NCBI RefSeq assembly: GCF_000956535.1
Contig: NZ_JYIY01000078.1
Location: forward strand, 62,001-126,000
Direction: 5' to 3'
Origin: Microbacterium ginsengisoli
Lineage (GTDB): Bacteria; Actinomycetota; Actinomycetes; Actinomycetales; Microbacteriaceae
DNA: 64,000 bases
Of the stretch, positions 35,580-45,819 are shown piece after piece (within the stretch, counting starts at the first letter, position 1; every line of letters starts with the position of its first letter). A model generated the notes under the pieces. The model was not told the origin of the DNA and ran no database searches. It saw only the letters and a program-made list of their open reading frames with translations. Made by a program: the position numbers and the translations under genes.

Positions 35580-37631
35580 ATGATCTGGATGAATCGAGGA
35601 CGCCGCTGGCTCGGCTCCGCTTACGGGCATGCGCTGACATGGCATACGCGAGTGACGACTCCGCGGGCCAGCGGCATGCCGAACGCCGTCGTGCTCTTCT
35701 GGTTCCCGCTCCTGATGCTCGTCCTCACAGCTGTTGCCGCAGCCGCGGGGGTATCCGGATCGTCACGCCCGCTGCTGTACGAGCAGTTGACCGGTTCGTC
35801 GGGATCGGATGCCGGCGTGTTGTTCGGGAACCTGCGCGCGATCAGAAGCGACGAGTGGGTGGTGCAGTCGGGATGGATTGCCTCTCAGGCCGTCCACGGC
35901 TTCAGCGAGATCAATCCCTCGATGTACGGCGGCCTCGACTCTGCGATCTACAACGACGCTCCAGCGTGGAGCTGGTCGATGGTCTTCCGACCGCATGCGG
36001 CCGCGTTCCTCTTCCTCCCGCTCGCGAATGCGTTCGCCGTCTGGTGGTGGCTGCCGCTCGCGGCGGCTCTGTCGAGCGCGTACGTCTTCGTCGTCCTGCT
36101 GCTGCCCCGTGCTCCGTTTGCCGCAGCGTGTCTGGCGGTAGCAGCGGGCCTGTCGCCGATCGTCCAGTGGTGGTATCTGCCGGGGAACATCTGGCCCATC
36201 GCGTTCGGGTTTGCGTTGTTGTCGGCCGTTATCGTCGCGTCACGAGCGCGGCGCAAGTGGCCTCGCTTCCTCGCAGCCGGCGCGACGGGTTACATCGGTG
36301 TGACCACGATGATGGCGATCTATTTCCCTTACATCATCGCCGTGCTCGTCCCCGCGGCGATCTGCACCGTCGGGTGGATCGTGCACGTGACCGTCGAAGC
36401 TCCGCGCGGTGAGCGCTGGGCGGCCCTACGCCGCACGGCGCTTCCTCTCGTGATCGCCGGATTCGCGGCATCCGTCGTCTTCCTCGTCTGGTTGTGGGAG
36501 CATCGCGTCGCGGTGTCGGCGCTGCTCAATACCGCTTACCCCGGCGACCGGCACACACCCTCCGGGTCTGGCGACTTCGGAAACCTGATCCAGTTGTTCT
36601 CCGCGCCCTTCCAAGACGCGTTGTACACGTCCTCGGCCTTCGTGAGTGCGAATCAGTCCGAGGCGTCCACGGCGATCATGATCAGCCTCTTCCTCTGTGT
36701 GCCGCTTGTTGCATGCATCTATGTCGGATGGCGCGTGGGGCGTCGGATCGACGCCGTCGCTGTCGCCGTGGTCTTCGCGCACGCGCTGATCCTTGCGTTC
36801 TTGTATATCCCGCATTTGAGCAGATTCACCCATCTCTTCCTGCTGGACCTCACGACGGCGAACCGCGCGCGGATGGCTTTCGTCTTCCTGCTCGTCGTGA
36901 CTCCGGTCGTGTTGGTCACCCGGCTGCGCCGTCTCGATCGGCCGTGGTCGTGGTCCGCGGCGCTCCGTCTCGGGGGTGCCTTCGGTGCGGTGACGCTGGG
37001 TATCGCGGCGTTGCTCTGGGTCGCCGACCCGGGCGCGCTCTCCGCCTCCTCGTGGTGGGTGATGTCGATGATGCTCCTGGCGGGCGCCATCGTCGCGTTC
37101 GCGCGGGCGCGGGTCGCTGTCGGATCGATCGCAGTTCTGCTCGTCGCATGTCTCATCGGTGGTGGCGTGAACCCTCTGACTCGCGGCTTCGTGACTGTCG
37201 CGCAAACGGAAGCAGGATCGGCAGTGCAGCGGATCCGTGCCGAGGACCCCGGCGCGCAATGGGTAAACGTCGGCGGCATGGTGCCGATGGCCGTGCTGTT
37301 CCAGTCGGGCGTCGTGGGTTTCGGCGGTGTTCAGAATTACCCGAACACCACGATGTGGAACCTCATCGACCCTGCTCACCGCTTCGAGTTCCAGTGGAAC
37401 CGTCTCGCACATGTCCGATGGGTTCCGGGATCGGGCGAGCCGACGGTCTCCAATCCGGCCGGCGACGTCGCCGCGGTGACGTTCGATTCCTGTAGCGAGT
37501 TTGCGCAGCACAACGTGGGCTACGTGCTGAGTGACACCGCGCTCTCTCAGCAATGCGTACAACAGGTGGGGACCTACGCTCAAGGGGGGGTCGCGCTCTG
37601 GATATACAAGGTCGTGCCATCCGGCCGCTGA
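35580..37631 (+). CDS. Large polytopic membrane protein, probable GT-C-like envelope protein
   Basis: 683 residues from the ATG at 35580, chosen because AAGGAG lies 11 bases upstream and earlier in-frame starts fall in the promoter region of the divergent gene. After one helix (AVVLFWFPLLMLVLTAVAAAAG) comes a long outside loop with NLRAIRSDEWVVQSGWIASQAVHG, where the Asp-Glu pair resembles the GT-C active-site loop. About eleven helices and a soluble C-terminal part (~565-683, NVGGMVPMAVLFQSGVVGFGGVQNYP) follow. I do not recognise a named family with certainty. It probably handles a lipid-linked sugar together with the next gene, whose start is five bases behind the stop. Confidence 0.65.
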   Translation: MIWMNRGRRWLGSAYGHALTWHTRVTTPRASGMPNAVVLFWFPLLMLVLTAVAAAAGVSGSSRPLLYEQLTGSSGSDAGVLFGNLRAIRSDEWVVQSGWIASQAVHGFSEINPSMYGGLDSAIYNDAPAWSWSMVFRPHAAAFLFLPLANAFAVWWWLPLAAALSSAYVFVVLLLPRAPFAAACLAVAAGLSPIVQWWYLPGNIWPIAFGFALLSAVIVASRARRKWPRFLAAGATGYIGVTTMMAIYFPYIIAVLVPAAICTVGWIVHVTVEAPRGERWAALRRTALPLVIAGFAASVVFLVWLWEHRVAVSALLNTAYPGDRHTPSGSGDFGNLIQLFSAPFQDALYTSSAFVSANQSEASTAIMISLFLCVPLVACIYVGWRVGRRIDAVAVAVVFAHALILAFLYIPHLSRFTHLFLLDLTTANRARMAFVFLLVVTPVVLVTRLRRLDRPWSWSAALRLGGAFGAVTLGIAALLWVADPGALSASSWWVMSMMLLAGAIVAFARARVAVGSIAVLLVACLIGGGVNPLTRGFVTVAQTEAGSAVQRIRAEDPGAQWVNVGGMVPMAVLFQSGVVGFGGVQNYPNTTMWNLIDPAHRFEFQWNRLAHVRWVPGSGEPTVSNPAGDVAAVTFDSCSEFAQHNVGYVLSDTALSQQCVQQVGTYAQGGVALWIYKVVPSGR

Positions 37632-37636
37632 CGAGT

Positions 37637-38950
37637 ATGCGCGTGAGCGCTCGTCTCGTCGACATCGTCGTCGTACTCCTCCTTTTCTCGGTCGTGCTGA
37701 CCGCGTGTGCCTATCAGGCGTTCGGATATCGGGGCGTGGGGTCGCTGGACGAAGCGGCGCACTTCGACTACATCCTCAAGCTCTTGCGCAACCCGTTCTC
37801 GCTACCTCCAGTCGGGTCGCGCGAGGAGGCGTTCACCGCATTGGAGGTGTCCTGTCGCGGCCAGATCCCCGGGTTCGACTGCGTCAACGTCGCGCCAGTC
37901 GACGCGGTGGCTCCACGCGGTGTGAATTACGTGCTGATGTATGCTCCGGTGTTCTACTACCCCGCTGCGCTCGTCTCTGCGGTGCTTCACCACACGGTCG
38001 GAGTCTCCTATTGGAACGGCGCACGCCTGGCGTCCGGACTCTTCTTGGCTCTGGGCGCCGCGGCGTTCTACGCCGGGCTGCGGCGCCTCCGCGCGCCGAT
38101 CGCCGCGGCGATCGGCGGAGCCTGCGTTGCGGTCGCCATTCCGTGGATGCTCTTCCTCGGGTCCACGATCAACCCCGATTCCCTGGCGCCGCTCGCCGCG
38201 GGGGTCGCGCTATGGATCTTCGGGTCGCGGTTGCGCGGGCGGTGGGCGATGGTCGCCGTCACAGCCGTGGCAGCTGTAATAGGCCTCGTCAAACCGAACT
38301 TCGTGCCGTTCGCGTCGGTCGTCGTCTTATGCGCGGGACTCGTGCGGCTATCCGATTCGGGAACTGCGTCCGTCTCGTTGCGCACATGGATTCGCGCTCG
38401 CACCGGCGTGGTGGTCCTCGCGATGGTTCCTCTGGGGGTCCAGCTTGCGTGGAACGGCTGGCGCATGATGTCGCTCGTTCCGGGACAACTCCCCGACGGT
38501 GGTCTCAATACGACACTCATGGGAACGTCGATGTCCTTGCCCGCGGCCATCGTGCAAGCGGCGGGCACTCTGCTGGATCCGATCAGCCGCGATGCGATGC
38601 CGGACTCCGGGTTACAGCGACTTCTTGGCTTGATCACGCAAACCGTCGCGTTCGGCTGGGTGGCAGTTGCGTCTGCGCGCGGCGCGGCGTCTTTCGGTGC
38701 GCGCGATTCACTGATCGCGCGCGGCGCGGGCCTCGGGATCCTTGCCACCATCGTGTACATACCGACGGTGCTGTACATCTCGTACCACTCAATCGGAACG
38801 CAACACCGTTACATCTTCCCCTTGCTCCTGCTTGCCATCGCCGGCGCGACGCTCTCCTGCGGACGTATCGTCGCTCGCTGGGTGTGTTTCGCGTTCGGCA
38901 TCGGCATGCTTATCGTGGCATTGGGAGCGATTCTGGCAACGTACGGTTGA
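37637..38950 (+). CDS. DUF2142-like polytopic membrane protein
   Basis: 437 residues from the ATG at 37637; upstream in-frame codons overlap the preceding gene. First helix VDIVVVLLLFSVVLTACAYQAF, then the conserved loop YRGVGSLDEAAHFDYILKLL, the same Asp-Glu-x-x-H pattern as the DUF2142 protein on the other strand (GPDEPRH). About ten helices follow. It is likely a GT-C-like enzyme or transporter of lipid-linked sugars. Two such proteins within 5 kb suggest different sugar decorations. The cysteine pair VSCRGQIPGFDCVN in the outside loop could form a disulfide. Confidence 0.7.
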   Translation: MRVSARLVDIVVVLLLFSVVLTACAYQAFGYRGVGSLDEAAHFDYILKLLRNPFSLPPVGSREEAFTALEVSCRGQIPGFDCVNVAPVDAVAPRGVNYVLMYAPVFYYPAALVSAVLHHTVGVSYWNGARLASGLFLALGAAAFYAGLRRLRAPIAAAIGGACVAVAIPWMLFLGSTINPDSLAPLAAGVALWIFGSRLRGRWAMVAVTAVAAVIGLVKPNFVPFASVVVLCAGLVRLSDSGTASVSLRTWIRARTGVVVLAMVPLGVQLAWNGWRMMSLVPGQLPDGGLNTTLMGTSMSLPAAIVQAAGTLLDPISRDAMPDSGLQRLLGLITQTVAFGWVAVASARGAASFGARDSLIARGAGLGILATIVYIPTVLYISYHSIGTQHRYIFPLLLLAIAGATLSCGRIVARWVCFAFGIGMLIVALGAILATYG

Positions 38951-38983
38951 CGGGCCTACTGATGTCGTACAGGCGCGTCATGC

Positions 38984-38989
38984 TAGCGT
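38984..38989 (+). promoter_or_regulatory. -10 hexamer TAGCGT upstream of gtrA-like gene
   Basis: TAGCGT lies 68 bases before the ATG at 39058 and would give a leader of ~60 bases. That leader contains a perfect GGATTC-TT-GAATCC inverted repeat (39013-39026) and ends with the ribosome site AGGAG. Confidence 0.4.
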
Positions 38990-39057
38990 CGCTCGGTGAC
39001 GTCCAGGCGGCTGGATTCTTGAATCCGCCCCGCGGATCGACCGGTTCAGGAGTGTAG

Positions 39058-39603
39058 ATGATCAAGCGAGTGCGTCTCGAACGCGATCGGGCGGCCGAGA
39101 TCTATCGGGAGTTGGGCCTCGCCGAACTGTTCCGCCGACTGGTGGTCTACCGCACACAGAACGGGCTCCTGCAGATGCTCCGGTATCTCGTGGTGGGAGC
39201 GGTCGCCGCGGTTGTCGATACCGGCGCGCTTCTGCTGTTGACGCACGTCCTTCACGTCGAGGTGCTGACGGCCGGGACGATCAGTTTTGCACTCGGAACA
39301 ATCGTCAACTATGTGCTCAGTGTGCTGTGGGTGTTCTCGAGAACCGCCTATCCGTACGTCGAGATGGCACTGTTCGTGCTCATCGGCGCCGCGGGTCTGG
39401 TCGTAAACGATGTCGTGTTGTGGGTGTGCACGCAGTTGCTTGACATGGACGTGCTGTGGTCGAAGCTCGTCGCCATCGTGGTCGGTTTCGCGTGGAACTT
39501 TATCCTGCGGAAGATCATGTTCGATCGTCTCGGAGCTCGCATGCGACGGGCGGCTGACGATCGGGCGCGAGCCCTCGATCGCGACGCAGAGCCCGCCGCG
39601 TGA
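39058..39603 (+). CDS. GtrA family membrane protein
   Basis: 181 residues with four membrane helices (LRYLVVGAVAAVVDTGALLLL, GTISFALGTIVNYVLSVLWVF, MALFVLIGAAGLVVNDVVLW, LVAIVVGFAWNFILRKIMF). The Arg-Tyr before helix 1, the central Asn-Tyr and the W-N-F-x-x-R-K end are the GtrA/DPMS3 family marks. GtrA-like proteins help flip or hold polyprenyl-phosphate-linked sugars for surface glycosylation. It could supply such donors to the neighbouring GT-C-like proteins. An ~40-residue charged N-terminus is longer than usual. Confidence 0.88.
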   Translation: MIKRVRLERDRAAEIYRELGLAELFRRLVVYRTQNGLLQMLRYLVVGAVAAVVDTGALLLLTHVLHVEVLTAGTISFALGTIVNYVLSVLWVFSRTAYPYVEMALFVLIGAAGLVVNDVVLWVCTQLLDMDVLWSKLVAIVVGFAWNFILRKIMFDRLGARMRRAADDRARALDRDAEPAA

Positions 39604-39637
39604 GCACCTGCGACGATCTTCACGCACGGTCGACTGA

Positions 39638-40789
<1,152 letters not shown>

Positions 40790-40795
40790 CGCTCG

Positions 40796-42397
40796 ATGAC
40801 CGCGCCGTTCGTCCTGCAGCGCACCGTCTTCCCGCCCGAGGGTGAGACGGCGGCTCGCGCGCTGTACGTCGACGGGCCGGGCGAGATCGCGGGCCGCGAG
40901 ACTCTCCACGTCGCCGGGGGCGGCACCGTATCGCTCGGCACCTATTTCAACTCCTTCGCGGCCGCCTACTGGCGCCGGTACGCGGCGCTCGGCCGGGTGG
41001 TTCTCACGGTGGATGCCGCGGGCCGCGGCACGATCGACGTCGTGGCCTCCGACGCGCACGCCCGCCCGGCCGTGGTCGGGCGCATCCCGATCGACGGATC
41101 CGGCGAGCGGAGAGTCGAGCTCGACCTCGCCCGGTTCGACGACGGCGGAGCGATCTGGCTCGATCTTCGCTCGGTCGACGGTCTGGAGCTGCGCTCGGCT
41201 CGGTGGACGACGGATGCCGCGCCCCGCCGCGGCGGCGCCGTCACCGTCGTCATCGCGACCTTCAACAGGCCGGACGACTGCGCCGCCCAGCTGCGTGCGG
41301 TCGGCGGCGACCCGGCGCTGGTCGCCTCTCTCGCGGGCGTGGTCGTCGTCGACCAGGGTGATGCCCACCCCGATGACGCCGACGGGTTCGCCGCGGCATC
41401 CGCTCTGCTCGGCGACCGCCTGCGCATCGTGCGTCAGCCGAACCTGGGCGGATCGGGCGGCTATTCGCGCGGGATGCTCGAGGCGCTCGCCGCGGGCGAC
41501 AGCGACGCCGTCCTGCTGCTCGACGACGACGCGCGTGCCGAGCCGGAGGCGATCGCGCGGGCGATCGCGTTCTTCCGGTACGCCGCGCGGGAGGTCGTCG
41601 TGGGCGGCGGGATGCTGCACATCGACGCGCCCACGCGCCTGTATGCGCAGAGCGAGCAGTGGGACGACCGCATCTCGTGGTTCGCGCTCGGACGCGACGG
41701 CGCCTACGACGTCGACTTCGCCGAGACGCCGTGGCGGGGCCACGAGAACCTTCACCGCGTCGAGCGCTCCGACTTCAACGGCTGGTGGATGTGCCTGCTG
41801 CCGACGGCGGTGCTGCGGCGCGTGGGGCTCGCCCAGCCGCTGTTCCTGAAGGGCGACGACGTCGAGTTCGGCCTCCGCGCCGGGGCGGCGGGCGTCGAGA
41901 CGGTCAGCCTGCCGGGAGTCGCCGTCTGGCACCTCGGCTGGGGATCGAAGCTCCCGACCCACACGTGGGAGGCGTACTTCCTGCACCGCAACCGGCTCAT
42001 CACCGCCCTGCTGCATTCGACCGGCCGATACGGGCGTCTGACGGTGCTGCACGCGTTCCTCGGCGATCTGAAGCTCCTCTCCCGCGGCCACACCGCACCG
42101 GTGGCGCTGCGCGCACGGGCGACCCGCGACGCCGTCGCCGGACCGGGCGCGCTCCCGGGCTGGCTCGCGACCCGTGTCGTGACGGTGCGTGCGGCGATGA
42201 CCGCGATGACGGATGCCGCCTCCCGCCGTTCGCCCGCAGGGACCGCCGTCGCCGTGATCGGTGCGGCCGCCGCGAGCGCCGCGCGGCACGCGCGCCTGCT
42301 GCTCGGCTGGCCGCGCCTGGCGGCGCGGTTCCGCGCGTCGGCGGGGGACGCGACATCCGTCGCCGCCTGGCGGCGCATCATCGAGGACGCGACGTGA
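40796..42397 (+). CDS. Galactofuranosyltransferase GlfT2-like (GT2)
   Basis: 533 residues. An N-terminal beta-sandwich (~1-140, ending LELRSARWTTDA) precedes a GT-A domain that starts VTVVIATFNRPDDCAAQLRAV. Conserved are NLGGSGGYSRGMLEAL, the DxD-type AVLLLDDDARAEPEAI, the aromatic FNGWWMC, FLKGDDVEFGLRAGAAG with the catalytic Asp, and VAVWHLGWGSKLPTHTWEAYFLHRN with the metal-binding His. This is the build of mycobacterial GlfT2, which polymerises UDP-galactofuranose on a lipid-linked acceptor at the inner membrane face. It directly follows glf. The C-terminus carries an Ala-rich helical region. Confidence 0.9.
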   Translation: MTAPFVLQRTVFPPEGETAARALYVDGPGEIAGRETLHVAGGGTVSLGTYFNSFAAAYWRRYAALGRVVLTVDAAGRGTIDVVASDAHARPAVVGRIPIDGSGERRVELDLARFDDGGAIWLDLRSVDGLELRSARWTTDAAPRRGGAVTVVIATFNRPDDCAAQLRAVGGDPALVASLAGVVVVDQGDAHPDDADGFAAASALLGDRLRIVRQPNLGGSGGYSRGMLEALAAGDSDAVLLLDDDARAEPEAIARAIAFFRYAAREVVVGGGMLHIDAPTRLYAQSEQWDDRISWFALGRDGAYDVDFAETPWRGHENLHRVERSDFNGWWMCLLPTAVLRRVGLAQPLFLKGDDVEFGLRAGAAGVETVSLPGVAVWHLGWGSKLPTHTWEAYFLHRNRLITALLHSTGRYGRLTVLHAFLGDLKLLSRGHTAPVALRARATRDAVAGPGALPGWLATRVVTVRAAMTAMTDAASRRSPAGTAVAVIGAAAASAARHARLLLGWPRLAARFRASAGDATSVAAWRRIIEDAT

Positions 42398-44409
42398 CCG
42401 CCTGGTTCGCGGTCGTGCCCGTCGTCGTCGGCGCGCTCGCCGTCGTGCTGATCCCGGGGATCGCGGCCACCCTGCCGGTGCGCATGGGGCTGCTCTCGCG
42501 CGTCGCGCTCGCCGGGCCTATCGGGGTGATGGCAATCGGCGTCGCGGGCATCGTGTCGCAGCCGCTGCACCTGCCGTTCAGCGCCGTGTCGCCGATCATC
42601 GTCGCGCTCGTCGTCGCCATCGTGCTGTTCGTGACGACCCGCCTCCTTCCAGGGATCCGGGTGCGTCCCGACGGTGTGCGGGTCGTGTGGCTGCTCCCCG
42701 TCTGGATCCTCACGGCGCTCGCCGTCGCGGTGATCGCGCTCTGGCAGGTTCCGTCGCCCGATCTGTTCAGCCAGGCCTACGACAACAACTTCCACCTGGC
42801 CGCGATCGCGCACATCCTCTCCACGGGCGACGCCTCCTCGCTGACGCTGCGCTCGATCATCGAGACCGGCAAGACCTTCGCGTTCTACCCGTCGGGGTGG
42901 CACTCGATCGTCGCCGCGACCGTGCAGGTCACCGGAGCGACCGTGCCCGTCGCGGTGAACGCGGCGTGGATCGCCGTCGTCGCCGGCATCTGGCTGCCCG
43001 GGGCGGCCTGGCTCGCGCAGGCGCTCGTGCCGCGGCATCCGCGCGGTATCGTCGCGCTCGTCGCGTTTCCCCTCGGCGCCGCCTTCGGCGCGATGCCCTA
43101 CGCCCTGCTGAGCTGGGGCACGCTCTACCCGACCTTCCTCGGCACGGCGCTACTGCCCGCGGGCGTCGCGGTCGTGGTGCTCGCGGTGCGAGCGGTCGTC
43201 GCGGAGCGCGGCCCCCGCCGTGTCGCCGCGCTGCTCTGGGGTGGGGGGATGTCGCTGACCGCCACCGCCGCGATCGGCTTCGGCCAGCCACGGGTACTGG
43301 TGAGCTGGGCGGTGCTGCTGCTGCCGTTCGTGCTCGCGACCGCGGGTTCGCTCGTGCGTGCCGGATGGCGTCGCGGTGGGCGCTCCCGTCGCGCGGTGAC
43401 GTGGAGCCTCATCGGAGTGGTGATCGCCCTCGTCGTGGTCGCGGCGGTCGGCTTCTGGTACCTCGTCGCGCGCCTCGGCCTGTTCGCCCGCCCCCTCGAC
43501 GACCGTCTCGGCGGACCGCAGGCCAAGGCCACTCAGAGCGTGCTCGACGGCCTCGGTCAGGTGCTGCTGCAGGCGTGGCCGACGGGCCCTACCGTCAACT
43601 TCCCGGCGGTGCTGCTCGCCGCGGTGGTGGTCGGCGGCGTCCTCGTCGCACTGCGTACCCGCGGGCTGCGGTGGATCGTGGTGTCGTATGCCGTGCTCGC
43701 GCTGCTGTTCGCGGCCTCTGCCGGCTCCGACGATGTCGTCACGAAGCTCGCGACCGCGCTCTGGTACAAGGACCGCTACCGCATCGACTCGGTGCTGCCC
43801 GTCATCGGTGTGACCCTCGCGACCCTCGGCGTGCTCGCCGCGACCGCGTGGCTGCGCCGCGCCGATGCGCGCGGCGGCGGCGCGCTCGCCCTCGCCGGGG
43901 TCGTCACCGCGACCTCCGGCGTGGCCCTGGTCGCCGGCGGCGCGTCCGCCTCGATCGGGCGCGTGTTCGCGATGCCGGCCTCGCACGCCACCGAGGCGAT
44001 CGTCTCCGCCGCGCAGATCGAGTTCATGACATCGCGTCTGCCGATGATCGTGCCCGTCGGCCAGCGCGTCATCGGCGACCCGTGGGACGGGTCGGGGCTG
44101 TCGCTGCTGTTCGGCGACCGCGAGCCGGTCTTCCCGCACGTGAACGGACAGTGGGATCCGCAGCGGTCGCTGCTCGCGTTGCATCTGCAGGACATCCGCA
44201 CCGACCCGGCGGTCTGCCAGGCGCTCGACGCGCTGCGCGTACGGTACGTGCTCTACAACCCCCACGCCTTCGGCGGCGGGGACCCCTCGGGGAACCACTT
44301 CTCCGGCGTGCACGCCGCCGTCGAGGCGGGCCTGTTCACCCCGGTCGCGACCGACGGCGACACGTCACTGCTCGAGATCACGCAGTGCGGTCCGCTGACC
44401 ACTGGGTGA
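42394..44409 (+). CDS. DUF6541-type polytopic membrane protein
   Basis: 671 residues from the GTG overlapping the GlfT2 stop (GTGA); longer open frame upstream is overlap with GlfT2. About 14 membrane helices, a conserved outside loop after the fourth helix (PSPDLFSQAYDNNFHLAAIAHIL, Asp-Asn-Asn-Phe-His) and a C-terminal soluble part (VGQRVIGDPWDGSGLSLLFGDREPVFPHVNGQWD) match the DUF6541 proteins of actinobacterial envelope clusters. Coupling to GlfT2 suggests work on the galactofuran polymer, perhaps as GT-C enzyme or flippase; this is inference. It converges on the next gene with nine bases between the stop codons. Confidence 0.75.
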   Translation: MTAWFAVVPVVVGALAVVLIPGIAATLPVRMGLLSRVALAGPIGVMAIGVAGIVSQPLHLPFSAVSPIIVALVVAIVLFVTTRLLPGIRVRPDGVRVVWLLPVWILTALAVAVIALWQVPSPDLFSQAYDNNFHLAAIAHILSTGDASSLTLRSIIETGKTFAFYPSGWHSIVAATVQVTGATVPVAVNAAWIAVVAGIWLPGAAWLAQALVPRHPRGIVALVAFPLGAAFGAMPYALLSWGTLYPTFLGTALLPAGVAVVVLAVRAVVAERGPRRVAALLWGGGMSLTATAAIGFGQPRVLVSWAVLLLPFVLATAGSLVRAGWRRGGRSRRAVTWSLIGVVIALVVVAAVGFWYLVARLGLFARPLDDRLGGPQAKATQSVLDGLGQVLLQAWPTGPTVNFPAVLLAAVVVGGVLVALRTRGLRWIVVSYAVLALLFAASAGSDDVVTKLATALWYKDRYRIDSVLPVIGVTLATLGVLAATAWLRRADARGGGALALAGVVTATSGVALVAGGASASIGRVFAMPASHATEAIVSAAQIEFMTSRLPMIVPVGQRVIGDPWDGSGLSLLFGDREPVFPHVNGQWDPQRSLLALHLQDIRTDPAVCQALDALRVRYVLYNPHAFGGGDPSGNHFSGVHAAVEAGLFTPVATDGDTSLLEITQCGPLTTG

Positions 44410-44418
44410 CCGACCCGG

Positions 44419-45819
44419 TCAGACGTTCCGTCCGAGCCGCTCGCGCCGCTCGGCGACCTTCTCGCGCACGAGGCGGAATCCACCGCTGGTGAGGTAATAG
44501 CGCAGCAGCGCGAGATCCCGCCGTCGCCCGCGCGGCATCGCGAGGATGCGCTCGAAGCGGTCGCCGCAGGTCAGCCCGGCCGGACGTGTGCCGTGATCGG
44601 CGGCGTGCACCGGGGCGGTGCAGAAATCGACCAGGGGTGACAGTGCCTGCGGCCACGTGTAGGCCTCCGCCACGGCGCGCACCCGCGCCGCCGCGGCCGC
44701 GCGCGCCCCCGGCTCGGCGAGGGTGGCGATCGCCGCCGCGAGTGCTGCGGCATCCTTCTCGGGAACGACGGCGCCGAGCCCCTGTGAGGTGATGACGTCA
44801 GCGAACGTGTCACCCTCGGTCGCGATGATCGGGAGCCCTGCCCACAGGTAGTCGAGCAGGCGCGTGCGGAACGAGAACCGGGTCTCTGCGTGCACGACAT
44901 GGGTGCTGACGCCGATGTCCGCGTCGAGGAGGTAGTTGACCCGGTCGTCGTAGTCGACCCAGGAGTCGTTGAAGAAGACGGTGCGGTCGCGCAGACCGAG
45001 GCGCTCGGCGGCGCCGACAGTGTCGGCGACGACCTGCATCTCGGGCACGTCGGGGTTGAAATGGCTCGCGCTCAGGAAGAACAGCTTCACGTGGGGATGC
45101 GAGTCGCGGAGTACGCCCATCGCCTCGATGAGCGACACCGGATCGAACCAGTTGTAGATGCCGCCGCCCCAGATCAGAACCACGTCGCCGTCGTCGATTC
45201 CGGGGACGATGCCCTTGAGGGCCGGCCGTGTACGCACCGGCGGTGCAACCGGGAGGCCGAACGGCACGATGCGGACGAAGGACGAGAAGGTCTCGTCGGC
45301 ACGGTACGTGGACGGGTTGAGTCGCCCGAGGGTCGACAGCGCGCCGAGCCACAGGTCCCGTTGGCGCTCCGAGGCGCAGAGCACGGCATCGGCGCGGAGG
45401 AGCTGCTCGTTGATCAACGAGACGGCCTTCCGCACCTCCTCGTTCCAGGTGCGCTCGTCGGAGAACTTGTTCAGTTCGAGCTGTTCGAGCTGGAACGGGT
45501 CGTAGAGGTCGGCGACGACGATCTTCGCCGACGTGCGGACCGACGGGAACATGCGGAACGAGACACCCTGCACGACGATGACGTCGCACCACTGCTCGTG
45601 CACCGCGATCGCCGCGTCATCCGATTCGTGCACGGCATGCAGGCCGAAGCGCTCGCTGGTGCGCTCGATGCGGTTCCACGACACGACCCGTACATCGCAT
45701 GCGTCTGCCAGTGCCTCGGCCATGTTCCAGACGCGGATCGCCGGACCGGCCATCTTCTCGCCGATCAGGTCGCCCGTCACGATGAGCACCCGGGTGCGGC
45801 GCTCGTCGGCCACGCTCAT
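44419..45819 (-). CDS. Glycosyltransferase family 4-like
   Basis: 466 residues from the ATG overlapping the upstream gene's stop (ATGA). GT-B features are VLIVTGDLIGEKMAGPAIRVWNMAEALADACDVRVVSW (N-lobe), AVLCASERQRDLWLGAL, the C-lobe start VVLIWGGGIYNWFDPVSLIEAMGVL, KLFFLSASHFNPDVPEM and TRLLDYLWAGLPIIATEGDTFADVI. The first motif is common in actinobacterial galactofuran and teichoic-type clusters. It is the third gene of a minus-strand operon with a GlfT1-like transferase and two Wzy-like proteins. The donor sugar is unknown. Confidence 0.82.
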   Translation of the reverse strand: MSVADERRTRVLIVTGDLIGEKMAGPAIRVWNMAEALADACDVRVVSWNRIERTSERFGLHAVHESDDAAIAVHEQWCDVIVVQGVSFRMFPSVRTSAKIVVADLYDPFQLEQLELNKFSDERTWNEEVRKAVSLINEQLLRADAVLCASERQRDLWLGALSTLGRLNPSTYRADETFSSFVRIVPFGLPVAPPVRTRPALKGIVPGIDDGDVVLIWGGGIYNWFDPVSLIEAMGVLRDSHPHVKLFFLSASHFNPDVPEMQVVADTVGAAERLGLRDRTVFFNDSWVDYDDRVNYLLDADIGVSTHVVHAETRFSFRTRLLDYLWAGLPIIATEGDTFADVITSQGLGAVVPEKDAAALAAAIATLAEPGARAAAAARVRAVAEAYTWPQALSPLVDFCTAPVHAADHGTRPAGLTCGDRFERILAMPRGRRRDLALLRYYLTSGGFRLVREKVAERRERLGRNV

